Shown here: piece by piece, positions 1-6,224 of the stretch
Position numbering within the stretch: the first letter of the stretch is position 1
Layout of the letters: the number at the start of each line of letters is the position of its first letter
Assembly: GCA_025455535.1 (NCBI GenBank)
Contig: JALOMM010000093.1
Coordinates: forward strand, 1 to 6,343
Length of the DNA: 6,343 bases
Source of the DNA: Bacteroidales bacterium
GTDB taxonomy: Bacteria > Bacteroidota > Bacteroidia > Bacteroidales > VadinHA17
Reading direction: 5' to 3'
Program-made: the position numbers and the translations under genes
Notes under the pieces: generated by a model
Databases searched by the model: none
Seen by the model: the letters and a program-made list of their open reading frames with translations, nothing else
What the model was told of the DNA's origin: nothing

Positions 1-11
1 CGCCTTGGAGT

Positions 12-30
12 GCGCAGGCCATGCCTGCGC
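12..30. repeat. Perfect 8-bp inverted repeat (hairpin)
   Basis: GCGCAGGC at 12-19 and GCCTGCGC at 23-30 are exact reverse complements separated by CAT. A weaker outer pairing, CCTTGG at 3-8 with CCAAGG at 36-41, could enclose it. It lies downstream of the minus-strand ORF ending at 87. It could be a terminator-like structure, although no T tract follows, or a unit of a short hairpin-type intergenic repeat family. Confidence 0.6.
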
Positions 31-39
31 CACCACCAA

Positions 40-54
40 GGGAGCCATGCTCCC
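40..54. repeat. Perfect 6-bp inverted repeat (hairpin)
   Basis: GGGAGC at 40-45 and GCTCCC at 49-54 are exact reverse complements, again separated by CAT. The same CAT spacer as the neighbouring hairpin (12-30), only 9 nt away, suggests that both belong to one composite repeat unit. No T tract follows on either strand. Confidence 0.55.
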
Positions 55-86
55 GCCCCATCCAGTCCACCGTCCAGTTGTCACCG

Positions 87-314
87 TCACTCAAACCGGT
101 AAAGCAGCTCGCAGCATTTCCGCCACCGCAGCACAATCAAGCGCGGTGCGAAGAGCACAAATACCAGAGGGATTCCGAACATGAAGACGCTGGGATCGGG
201 ATAACCCGAGAGAACATCGGCGACGATCAGCAGCGGAACAACTCCGCCGGCAACGATGACGGCGACGACCATCAGGAGTAGCCGTGTCTCGTTTCGGATG
301 CATGGCTGCAGCAT
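87..314 (-). CDS. Putative small two-helix membrane protein, possibly 5'-truncated
   Basis: The ORF is 75 residues if it starts at the ATG at 314, and its frame stays open upstream to about 356. Two hydrophobic segments, at about residues 11-34 and 42-62, are separated by a short polar and proline-containing turn (GYPDPS). The second is followed by a basic stretch (RLIVLRWRK), which suggests a cytoplasmic C-terminus by the positive-inside rule. Codon third positions are GC-rich, as expected of a real gene from a higher-GC genome. I do not recognise the family. The general look, a small hairpin of two helices, recalls small symporter or transporter accessory subunits, but this is not supported by any diagnostic motif. 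The start lies close to the suspected joint, so the true N-terminus may be missing. The plus-strand ORF over the same bases looks like a shadow. Confidence 0.4.
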   Translation of the reverse strand: MLQPCIRNETRLLLMVVAVIVAGGVVPLLIVADVLSGYPDPSVFMFGIPLVFVLFAPRLIVLRWRKCCELLYRFE

Positions 315-336
315 ACGCGAAAGAACCTCGACGATA

Positions 337-684
337 ACGAATTTTGTAGTTGCCTATACTGACAGGAACCGTAAGGAGCTGCTGAAGAAATACAAAGACT
401 TTCAGCAGTTTGACAGGAGTTTCTCTTTCGGCAGTGAGACACTTGACGAGCTGAAGCGGGCGGGCGAAAAAAACGGAGTGAAGTTTAACGAGGGGCAGTA
501 TGACACGTCATATCCGGAGATGGTAAAAGTAATGAAAGGTCTTGTCGCCCGTGACCTGTGGGATATGAATGAGTACTACATGGTTGTTAACAGGGATGAT
601 GAGGCTATTCTGAAGGCGCTGTCAATAATCAGTGATTCTGATTTTTACAATAGTCTCCTGGGCAATAATAAGGCTGGAAGATGA
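337..684 (+). CDS. C-terminal fragment of S41-family carboxyl-terminal processing peptidase (5' part missing)
   Basis: About 115 residues match my memory of the C-terminal tail of Bacteroidota S41 (CtpA/Prc-like) peptidases: a YTDRNRKELLKKYKDF stretch, a helical 'GEKNGVKFN' segment, then 'LVARDLWDMNEYYMVVN' and a closing 'AILKALSII' helix. Full-length members, usually about 530-570 residues, have an N-terminal helical region, a PDZ domain and a catalytic domain with a Ser/Lys dyad. All of these are absent here, so the fragment alone cannot be proteolytic. The frame stays open upstream to an ATG at 256, but those residues (about 27) are encoded by the GC-rich foreign segment and show no family resemblance, so I do not accept 256 as the real start. 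The gene ends in a TGA that overlaps the ATG of the methyltransferase gene (ATGA at 681-684), so the two were probably cotranscribed in the intact genome. The family call rests on pattern memory, not on catalytic residues. Confidence 0.72.
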   Translation, partial: TNFVVAYTDRNRKELLKKYKDFQQFDRSFSFGSETLDELKRAGEKNGVKFNEGQYDTSYPEMVKVMKGLVARDLWDMNEYYMVVNRDDEAILKALSIISDSDFYNSLLGNNKAGR

Positions 685-1832
685 GACTGGTGGCAAAGAC
701 CCTCTATGGTCTTGAGGAGGTGCTTGCCGAAGAACTGGCGGTTCTGGGAGCCGTGAAGATACACAAGCTTAACAGGGCGGTTGAGTTCGAGGGGTCCAAA
801 TCCATGCTGTACAAGGTCAACTATAACAGCCGTGTTGCCCTTTCTGTCCTGTTGCCAGTGGCAGAGTATGCCATCGCCGGGCAGAAAGACCTGTACAACG
901 GAGCTGTCGGTGTTGACTGGGACCGGTTTATTGATCCTTCCGGAACCTATGCCGTCTCTGCCGTGGTCAACTCAAAACACTTTGCACATTCAGGATATGC
1001 AGCGCTCGTCATAAAGGATGCAGTCGCTGATTACTTCCGCAGGCTGACACAGAAAAGGCCATCGGTTGACCAGCGTTCGCCTGATATGCTTGTTAACCTT
1101 CATATCAGCAATGACAGGGTTACTCTCTCAATAGATTCAACCGTTATTCCGCTCTATAAAAGAGGTTATCGCCGGGAGTCGTTGGAGGCTCCTCTCAGTG
1201 AGGTTCTTGCAGCCGGCATGATCATGCTCTCAGGCTGGAAGGGAGAGGTGCCGCTGGTTGACGGCATGTGCGGCTCAGGAACAATCCCTTCCGAGGCTGG
1301 ACTGATGGCATGCAACATTGCTCCCGGACGGTTTCGCAAGAGCTTCGGCTTCATGACGTGGAAGGACTATGACGCCGCCCTTTTCCGCTCAGTCAGGTTT
1401 GAGGCGGAGAAGAGAGAGAAGAGATCGCCTGTAAAGATCTACGCATCTGATGTCTCCGCTGAAGCTGTAAGGATCACAAGACTGAATATCGCTGCGGCGA
1501 ATCTGAATGAAACGGTGGATGTCTCGGAGGGTGACTTCATGACTAAGCCTGCACCTGCTGAAGAGGGAGTGCTGATTCTAAACCCTCCCTACGGGAAACG
1601 GCTCGGAGGAGAAGAAATGGACAAATTCTACGGCGAAATAGGGTCGGCACTTAAACACCATTACAACGGATACAGGGCATGGATTCTGTCAGGAGATCCA
1701 AAGAGTCTTAAATCGATTGCTTTGAAACCTTTCCGAAAATTTGACCTTTTGAACGGTGATATTGAATGCAAGTTCCACGGGTATGAACTCTATCAGGGCA
1801 GCAGGAAATCAATAATCGCTCATACCCATTAA
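681..1832 (+). CDS. THUMP-domain class I SAM-dependent RNA methyltransferase (RlmL-like, 23S rRNA guanine-N2)
   Basis: This 383-residue protein probably methylates the N2 of a guanine in 23S rRNA, using S-adenosylmethionine in the cytoplasm. Residues 1-60 form the N-terminal ferredoxin-like part (VAKTLYGLEEVLAEEL), and about 60-155 a THUMP RNA-binding domain. The linker KRGYRRE (160-166) and the block 'APLSEVLAAGMIMLSGW' (170-186) are typical of the UPF0020/RlmL group. SAM motif I is DGMCGSGTIPSEA (194-206), followed by 'NIAPGRF' (212-218) and 'SDVSAEAV' (256-263). The catalytic motif is NPPYGKRLG (301-309); NPPY is the usual signature of N-methyltransferases acting on exocyclic amines. Escherichia coli RlmL is about 700 residues because it is fused to a second methyltransferase (RlmK); this protein has only the first half, as is common in Bacteroidota. 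The start ATG overlaps the upstream stop by 4 nt and has GGAAG directly before it. The exact target base cannot be told from sequence. Confidence 0.9.
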   Translation: MRLVAKTLYGLEEVLAEELAVLGAVKIHKLNRAVEFEGSKSMLYKVNYNSRVALSVLLPVAEYAIAGQKDLYNGAVGVDWDRFIDPSGTYAVSAVVNSKHFAHSGYAALVIKDAVADYFRRLTQKRPSVDQRSPDMLVNLHISNDRVTLSIDSTVIPLYKRGYRRESLEAPLSEVLAAGMIMLSGWKGEVPLVDGMCGSGTIPSEAGLMACNIAPGRFRKSFGFMTWKDYDAALFRSVRFEAEKREKRSPVKIYASDVSAEAVRITRLNIAAANLNETVDVSEGDFMTKPAPAEEGVLILNPPYGKRLGGEEMDKFYGEIGSALKHHYNGYRAWILSGDPKSLKSIALKPFRKFDLLNGDIECKFHGYELYQGSRKSIIAHTH

Positions 1833-1906
1833 TCCTACGTTTGCCAATGCTCCTGCAACCTTGGTCAAAAAAAGATAGTCATCATCTAAAATAGTAATAA
1901 CAGTGT

Positions 1907-1937
1907 GTTGCCTATTTAGAACAAACATCTATTTTTG
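1907..1937 (+). promoter_or_regulatory. Predicted Bacteroidota-type promoter (-33/-7) for the siaBC operon
   Basis: GTTG at 1907-1910 is followed after 19 nt by TATTTTTG at 1930-1937. This matches the Bacteroidota housekeeping promoter (TTTG or TTG at -33 and TAnnTTTG at -7) with an exact -7 box and usual spacing. Transcription would start at about 1942-1946, leaving a short AT-rich leader before the kinase gene. It lies in the 128-nt gap after the methyltransferase gene, so siaB and siaC are probably transcribed independently of it. Confidence 0.6.
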
Positions 1938-1975
1938 TTATTTGTTAAGCTTTTTCTTACGTGTACAAGAGGCCG

Positions 1976-2530
1976 ATGAGCTTTGATCTTGAAAACCTAG
2001 TGAGTGACCTTGATATCAGGGATGCTATCCTTTATTTTAAGGGTAACATTGATTCGGAGGTAATAAACAAGGTTCTCGATTCTGCGGAGGGAAGGCTGCT
2101 TTCAAGCCATGAAAATCCGAGACTCAGGAAAAAGGTATATAATGTACTTGTTGAAAGCCTCCAGAATCTTTATCACCATGCAGATCACGTCCCTTCCGGA
2201 TACAGGGCTGCCAGGCCGGACCGTTTCGGTCTCATTATGATGGAAAAGACCCTGAGGGGTTACAGGATCACAACGTGTAACTTTGTCACTACAACAAGAG
2301 TACGGGAACTGGAGACGAAACTGACAAAAATAAACACATCTACTTCCGAAGAAATAAAAGAGTTGTACAAGGAGATCCTGAATCACCAGGAGATTACCGA
2401 AAAAGGGCTTGGCGGACTGGGACTTATAGATATTTCCAGAAAAACAGGTAACAGACTTGAGTATAAATTTGTTAAATATGATAACTTGCACGCTGCATTC
2501 AGACTTAGTGCAATGGTCACTGTCGATTAA
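1976..2530 (+). CDS. SiaB family protein kinase (DUF6272)
   Basis: The 184-residue protein resembles SiaB, the kinase that phosphorylates the switch protein SiaC in the Pseudomonas aeruginosa SiaABCD pathway. SiaB proteins have the GHKL (histidine-kinase-like ATPase) fold. The sequence shows an N-box-like helix, VESLQNLYHHAD (residues 59-70, with E60, N64 and H67/H68), and a glycine-rich ATP-lid-like box, KGLGGLGLIDISRKTG (143-158). An acidic and lysine-rich helical segment (about 108-140) lies between them. There is no membrane segment, so it is cytosolic. I chose the ATG at 1976, which has AAGAGG three bases upstream; an in-frame GTG at 1961 would add five residues but has no ribosome-binding site. 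The gene is 27 nt upstream of a SiaC homologue, its expected substrate, and follows a predicted promoter at 1907-1937. The family call is confident; what the pathway controls here is unknown. Confidence 0.85.
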   Translation: MSFDLENLVSDLDIRDAILYFKGNIDSEVINKVLDSAEGRLLSSHENPRLRKKVYNVLVESLQNLYHHADHVPSGYRAARPDRFGLIMMEKTLRGYRITTCNFVTTTRVRELETKLTKINTSTSEEIKELYKEILNHQEITEKGLGGLGLIDISRKTGNRLEYKFVKYDNLHAAFRLSAMVTVD

Positions 2531-2557
2531 AAGTAATAAACGCAAAATAAATTAGCT

Positions 2558-2938
2558 ATGGAACCGATCAACATTGAAGGAACCCCCAAAACCCCGACTA
2601 TTAAATTTGATTCCAGGGATGGAGTATTCGAGATTAAGGGAAGATCCATTCCGGAAAACTCGGTTGAGTTTTATAAGCCGCTTAATGAATGGCTTGATGC
2701 GTACATGCAGGTGCCTCTTGACAAGACTGTGGTTAATATAAAACTTGAATATTTCAACACAAGCTCATCAAAATGCATCCTGGATGTGTTCAAGCGCCTT
2801 GAGGCTATTCACAGGTCTAAACATGATGTTGAGATAAACTGGTTTTACGAAGAGGATGATGAAGACATGCTTGAGGCAGGAGAAGATTATGACTCTATCA
2901 TCAAGGTGCCTTTTAAAATGATAGAGATTGTCGAATAG
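2558..2938 (+). CDS. SiaC family regulatory phosphoprotein (DUF1987)
   Basis: This small acidic protein of 126 residues matches the DUF1987/SiaC family, whose STAS-like switch proteins are phosphorylated by SiaB and dephosphorylated by a PP2C-type phosphatase (SiaA). The motif YFNTSSSK (65-72) carries the conserved threonine at T68, the same number as the phosphorylated threonine I recall for P. aeruginosa SiaC. Other family landmarks are 'IKGRSIPENSVEFYKPLNEWLDAY' split across residues 26-49, and the 'INWFYEEDDEDMLEAGEDY' block (93-111). In Pseudomonas, unphosphorylated SiaC binds and activates the diguanylate cyclase SiaD. No such partner is encoded in this window, so the output is open. 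The start ATG has an AT-rich leader and no Shine-Dalgarno site, common in Bacteroidota. It is the second gene of the siaBC operon and is followed by a strong hairpin at 2979-3016. Confidence 0.88.
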   Translation: MEPINIEGTPKTPTIKFDSRDGVFEIKGRSIPENSVEFYKPLNEWLDAYMQVPLDKTVVNIKLEYFNTSSSKCILDVFKRLEAIHRSKHDVEINWFYEEDDEDMLEAGEDYDSIIKVPFKMIEIVE

Positions 2939-2978
2939 CGGTTTTCGCATCTATTAGCAGATCGGTATAAACTATATT

Positions 2979-3016
2979 AACAGGGGGTGCCGGCCAGGGG
3001 GCCGGCACCCCCTGTT
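2979..3016. terminator. Bidirectional terminator-like hairpin between convergent genes
   Basis: Arms at 2979-2995 (AACAGGGGGTGCCGGCC) and 3000-3016 are perfect 17-nt reverse complements around the tetraloop AGGG. The hairpin sits 40 nt after the SiaC stop and 25 nt after the transporter stop, in a 103-nt gap between convergent genes. On the plus strand it is followed by a T-rich CTGTTTATATTA; on the minus strand by AATATAGTTTAT. Neither is a classical uninterrupted U tract, but symmetry and position favour termination from both sides. Confidence 0.8.
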
Positions 3017-3041
3017 CTGTTTATATTACGGAGATCAACCG

Positions 3042-6000
3042 CTATTGATGCTCAGCCCCTCTGAAGGCCCTTAATGCCTTGTTGGAAGACTCCAGCAGTC
3101 TGTGTAAGGCCCTGAAATATAGTAGTATATACAACAGAATGGTCATAAGCCATATTACCCCGGCATTGACTGCAAGCGTGCTCATATAATTGCCGAATAT
3201 CTGTTTGCGCGGGGCATAGAAATGAGCCTTGATCAACTTTCCGGGGGGATCAAAAAATACCTGGTCATAGTTCTGGTAGAGCCTGTCATTGAATCTCTTT
3301 ATCTTGACCTTTTCATTGTCGTTCCTCACAAACTCCTCCAGCGATTCATTCGTATACTGTTTCTTCATCCTGATGAATCCCTCCTTGTCAGCGCGCTCCA
3401 TAGCCGTGATAGTGATGTCGCGTGCGTCAACCGCATTCTTCGAAACATCTATGTAATACCTCCTTATCCTCTCAATATAGTTCCGGGCAGTGTCAATAGC
3501 CGCGTATGTAATGTTGTCCGGATCGATAAGGCTCAGGTCAAACGTGACAAGAGGGGTAAAAAGAAGCTCCTCATCAATTTCGTTATATATAAGTGTCATA
3601 TCCCTCGCGGCCGATTCGTCAAGCCTTTCCCTTTCAATGTTTCCTTCAAGCCGCGAAAGAATGCTTTTCATCTCGTTATACCAGATGTCTTTCTTGAACT
3701 TGGCAATGCTGATCACCTTATCATACTGATAGAACTGCTTTTCGAACTTATTATTCATGAACTGGTCAACAGCCAGGGCTTCATATCCCCATCGGGCAAC
3801 AATGATCTCCCCGTAGACCGGTATCGAAACGGGGGAGGAGATATTAGGATTCAGCTTTTCATATTTTACAATGATGCCGCTGAGTATTATCTGCGGAATA
3901 ACAAGGAACGGTATCAGGATATATATTGTGACCACTGCCTTGAAGCTGTCGGAAATCAGGAGTCCCATCATGTTTGAGGTAGCCCAGCAGGAAAAGAGGA
4001 CCAGCCAGTATTCCAGCCACATTCCCTTGATCCCGATGATTGAATTGCCAACGATGACAAAGGTTGCTGCCTGAACTGCCGAGATAAGAAACTGGACACC
4101 TATTTTTGACAGGAGATAGCTGTTCCAGCTCAGGTTCAGAAATGCTTCCCTGCGCAGTATCTTCCTGTCCTTTATAATCTCCTCGGCGCTGACGGTAAGG
4201 CCCATGAAGATTGCAACTATCACTGACATGAAGATATAAACCGGCAGGTTGCTGTTCTGAATTAATGTGTAGGCAGGCTGGCTAACGCTCTCATCGAAAT
4301 ACCTTATGATAAAGGCCAGGAAAAATGCCAGGACCGGTGCCTCGAGCAGCGTGATAACCAGGTATTGTAAGTCTGAGAGTTTGGAGAGTATGTCACGCTT
4401 CATGAAGACAATGAACTGCTTCAGCTTGTTGGGTGTCTTGAGGGTTATCTCCGGGATGACGCTTACCGGCTCGGGTTGCGGACCGGTTTCCTCCCTGTTT
4501 GATTTAAAGTAGGCACTCCACTCAGAAGGAGATATTTTCCTCGTTTTTGTCGGCCGCCCGAATTCATCCAGCACCTTTGACTCGACGATGCTGAAGATCT
4601 GCTCCGGATTGACATTTCCGCATGCAGGGCACTCACTGTCGTTGTATTTCGGCAGTTGCATACGGTCTTTAAAATACTCTATTGACCCGACGGGGATGCC
4701 ATAATAAATCATGTGCCCTCCGGTGTCAAGGAAGATCAGTTTGTCAAACATCTTGAAGATATCTGAGGAGGGCTGATGGATGACGACAAAGATGAGCTTC
4801 CCCTTTAGCTTGAGGTCATTGAGCAGGTCAAGTATGTTTTCCGAATCGAGCGATGAGAGTCCTGATGTAGGTTCGTCAAGGAACAGGATCGAGGGTTCCC
4901 TTATCAGCTCCAGAGAAATATTCAGTCTTTTCCGCTGTCCTCCCGAAATCTTTTTGTTCAGGGGGGTGCCAACCTTCATGTCCTTGATCTCGTAGAGCCC
5001 CAGGCTGTGAAGCACATCCTCCACCTTGCGGGTTATCTCGGCATCATTGAGATTGCCGAAACAGAGTTTGGCGTTATAAAAGAGATTGTCAAAGACTGTC
5101 AGCTCTTCGATCAGGAGATCATCCTGGGATACAAAGCCGATCAGCCCCTTCACCTTTTCTGCATCGTCATGGATGTTCACCCCGTTAATCAGCACCACGC
5201 CGCTGTCAGGTCTGTTAATTCCGTTCAGAACGCCCAGCAGCGTTGACTTGCCTGCCCCGGATGCGCCCATTATCCCCACCAGCCTCCCCGACTCTTCCGT
5301 GAGGCTCATTGTGTTCAGCCCTACATATCCTCCCTTGAACTTGTATTCGATATCCTTAACCTCGAACACCACCCGTGAAGCAAGGGCCTTTTCGTCAAGG
5401 AAATGCCTGATTACTTCAGAGTAGTATATTGGCTTGCTGCTCATATATTTGAGTGATGCGCCCCGCTCAAAGAGGTAAACCTTGTCCTCATGCCTGAGCT
5501 GGCCGCTGAGCAACAGTTCGCCGGTGCCGAATGACCTGATGAAGAGCATGTCTGCCTGGGGGAGGTTCAGCACCCTGACCTGACCCCTTATCGATTCATT
5601 GAATATATGCCTTGTCTTTGCAAATTTGTGCTCCCGGTTGTTGTCAATGACCAGTATCTGTGAAGAGTCAGGCACTGCTGTTCTCTTTGAAAGCACAAAA
5701 GCCTGTATAAGCTTAAAATCTTCGGGGCTGACATTAAAGCCTTCAGCGGCGGTCACAATGAACTCAAGTTCCGTTGAACTTACCTCTGACCCGTCTGACC
5801 TGCAATATTCAAGGAGCTGAACGAGAACGATAATCTTCTGGTTCAGGGTGAGCTGAGCCCCTATGTCAAAGCATATCTTGATGATCCTTACCGAGATTGC
5901 TGCATTGCGCCTTGCCTCGTTCCCCTTCTTCAGCCTCTGCTGGGCCTCTGCATAATAGTTGTCGAAGATCTTCAGGTAGGCATCAACACCCTCCTGGTTA

Positions 6001-6113
6001 AGCTGCGGCCTGAGAAATGACTCTACAACCCTGCGCCTGTCAGTCTCACTGCCCTGTGCAGGGGCAATGATGGCAAAAAGGTGCATCAGGGTATTAAGTA
6101 TCTTTTCATTCAT
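3042..6113 (-). CDS. ABCG-type ABC transporter, ATP-binding and permease in one chain, with TerB-like N-terminal domain
   Basis: This is a 1023-residue half-transporter that would act as a dimer in the inner membrane; the substrate is unknown. Residues 1-145 are all-helical and TerB-like. Residues 150-245 form an unassigned, probably beta-rich domain. The nucleotide-binding domain (about 248-480) has Walker A GASGAGKST (283-291), Q-loop Q330, signature ISGGQRKR (389-396), Walker B ILFLDEPTSG (409-418) and H-loop H446 in IHQPS, all intact, so ATP hydrolysis is expected. The order NBD before permease is that of ABCG/White proteins. A linker (490-565) carries CPACG (495-499). Membrane helices are predicted at about 583-603, 621-641, 666-690, 699-720, 726-750 and 977-1000. 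The 751-972 stretch is a soluble, charged, helical insertion. The start ATG has no Shine-Dalgarno site. A STAS-protein gene ends 97 nt upstream on the same strand, so cotranscription is possible. Whether it exports or regulates cannot be told. Confidence 0.88.
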   Translation of the reverse strand: MNEKILNTLMHLFAIIAPAQGSETDRRRVVESFLRPQLNQEGVDAYLKIFDNYYAEAQQRLKKGNEARRNAAISVRIIKICFDIGAQLTLNQKIIVLVQLLEYCRSDGSEVSSTELEFIVTAAEGFNVSPEDFKLIQAFVLSKRTAVPDSSQILVIDNNREHKFAKTRHIFNESIRGQVRVLNLPQADMLFIRSFGTGELLLSGQLRHEDKVYLFERGASLKYMSSKPIYYSEVIRHFLDEKALASRVVFEVKDIEYKFKGGYVGLNTMSLTEESGRLVGIMGASGAGKSTLLGVLNGINRPDSGVVLINGVNIHDDAEKVKGLIGFVSQDDLLIEELTVFDNLFYNAKLCFGNLNDAEITRKVEDVLHSLGLYEIKDMKVGTPLNKKISGGQRKRLNISLELIREPSILFLDEPTSGLSSLDSENILDLLNDLKLKGKLIFVVIHQPSSDIFKMFDKLIFLDTGGHMIYYGIPVGSIEYFKDRMQLPKYNDSECPACGNVNPEQIFSIVESKVLDEFGRPTKTRKISPSEWSAYFKSNREETGPQPEPVSVIPEITLKTPNKLKQFIVFMKRDILSKLSDLQYLVITLLEAPVLAFFLAFIIRYFDESVSQPAYTLIQNSNLPVYIFMSVIVAIFMGLTVSAEEIIKDRKILRREAFLNLSWNSYLLSKIGVQFLISAVQAATFVIVGNSIIGIKGMWLEYWLVLFSCWATSNMMGLLISDSFKAVVTIYILIPFLVIPQIILSGIIVKYEKLNPNISSPVSIPVYGEIIVARWGYEALAVDQFMNNKFEKQFYQYDKVISIAKFKKDIWYNEMKSILSRLEGNIERERLDESAARDMTLIYNEIDEELLFTPLVTFDLSLIDPDNITYAAIDTARNYIERIRRYYIDVSKNAVDARDITITAMERADKEGFIRMKKQYTNESLEEFVRNDNEKVKIKRFNDRLYQNYDQVFFDPPGKLIKAHFYAPRKQIFGNYMSTLAVNAGVIWLMTILLYILLYFRALHRLLESSNKALRAFRGAEHQ

Positions 6114-6122
6114 CGGGCAGCA

Positions 6123-6224
6123 GTATCGGTCCGTGGATTAACAAAGGCTGAAAATAATATATAGGTGCGAGAATTCCTAACATATTTCAAGTCTGTCATT
6201 ATGACATGAATCAGGGACCGATAC
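6123..6224 (-). repeat. Separated 10-bp inverted repeat around the STAS-transporter gap
   Basis: GTATCGGTCC at 6123-6132 and GGACCGATAC at 6215-6224 are exact reverse complements 82 nt apart. In the minus-strand transcript one arm spans the last sense codons of the STAS gene and the other covers bases 10-19 upstream of the transporter start codon. Pairing would place a stem over the transporter's ribosome-landing region. Confidence 0.4.
6194..6206. promoter_or_regulatory. 13-bp palindrome upstream of the transporter gene
   Basis: TGTCAT at 6194-6199 and ATGACA at 6201-6206 are perfect inverted repeats around a central T. The site is about 80 nt upstream of the transporter start and just after the STAS gene stop. 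Its symmetry suggests a dimeric DNA-binding protein, but no regulator is encoded nearby and one copy of this size can arise by chance. Confidence 0.3.

Larger units (their letters stand above)
1..335. other. Compositionally foreign left segment
   Basis: Hand counting gives about 61% GC over 1-300 against about 46% over 361-660. The segment contains two perfect hairpins and a minus-strand ORF, and nothing in it continues the protease whose C-terminus starts near 337. The right border is only approximate (about 315-340). The most economical reading is a misassembled or recombined end; a genuine insertion or rearrangement in the source genome is the alternative. Confidence 0.55.

Noticed and set aside
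21..281. Plus-strand 86-codon frame in the left segment
   Set aside because: It spans the hairpin repeats and has a low-complexity, charged, proline-rich translation; the opposite-strand frame with two clean hydrophobic helices is a better candidate.
256..336. ATG at 256 as the start of the protease-like protein
   Set aside because: The first 27 residues are encoded by the GC-rich foreign segment and do not resemble S41 proteases; the frame is open across the joint by chance.
1833..1900. Terminator after the methyltransferase gene
   Set aside because: Only a 4-bp CCAA/TTGG pairing is visible before an A-rich run; there is no stable stem or T tract on the plus strand.
2102..2545. 147-codon minus-strand frame opposite siaB
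   Set aside because: It is antisense to a recognised kinase gene with intact motifs and shows no family features of its own.
3222..3977. 251-codon plus-strand open frame opposite the transporter C-terminal half
   Set aside because: It lies entirely antisense to a well-supported gene, has no recognisable domain, and its composition reflects the complementary strand's codons.
6114..6192. Bacteroidota-type promoter directly upstream of the transporter on the minus strand
   Set aside because: TATATATT and AGCCTTTG-like boxes occur, but none matches TAnnTTTG within one base with a TTG at 19-21 nt; cotranscription with the STAS gene is at least as likely.
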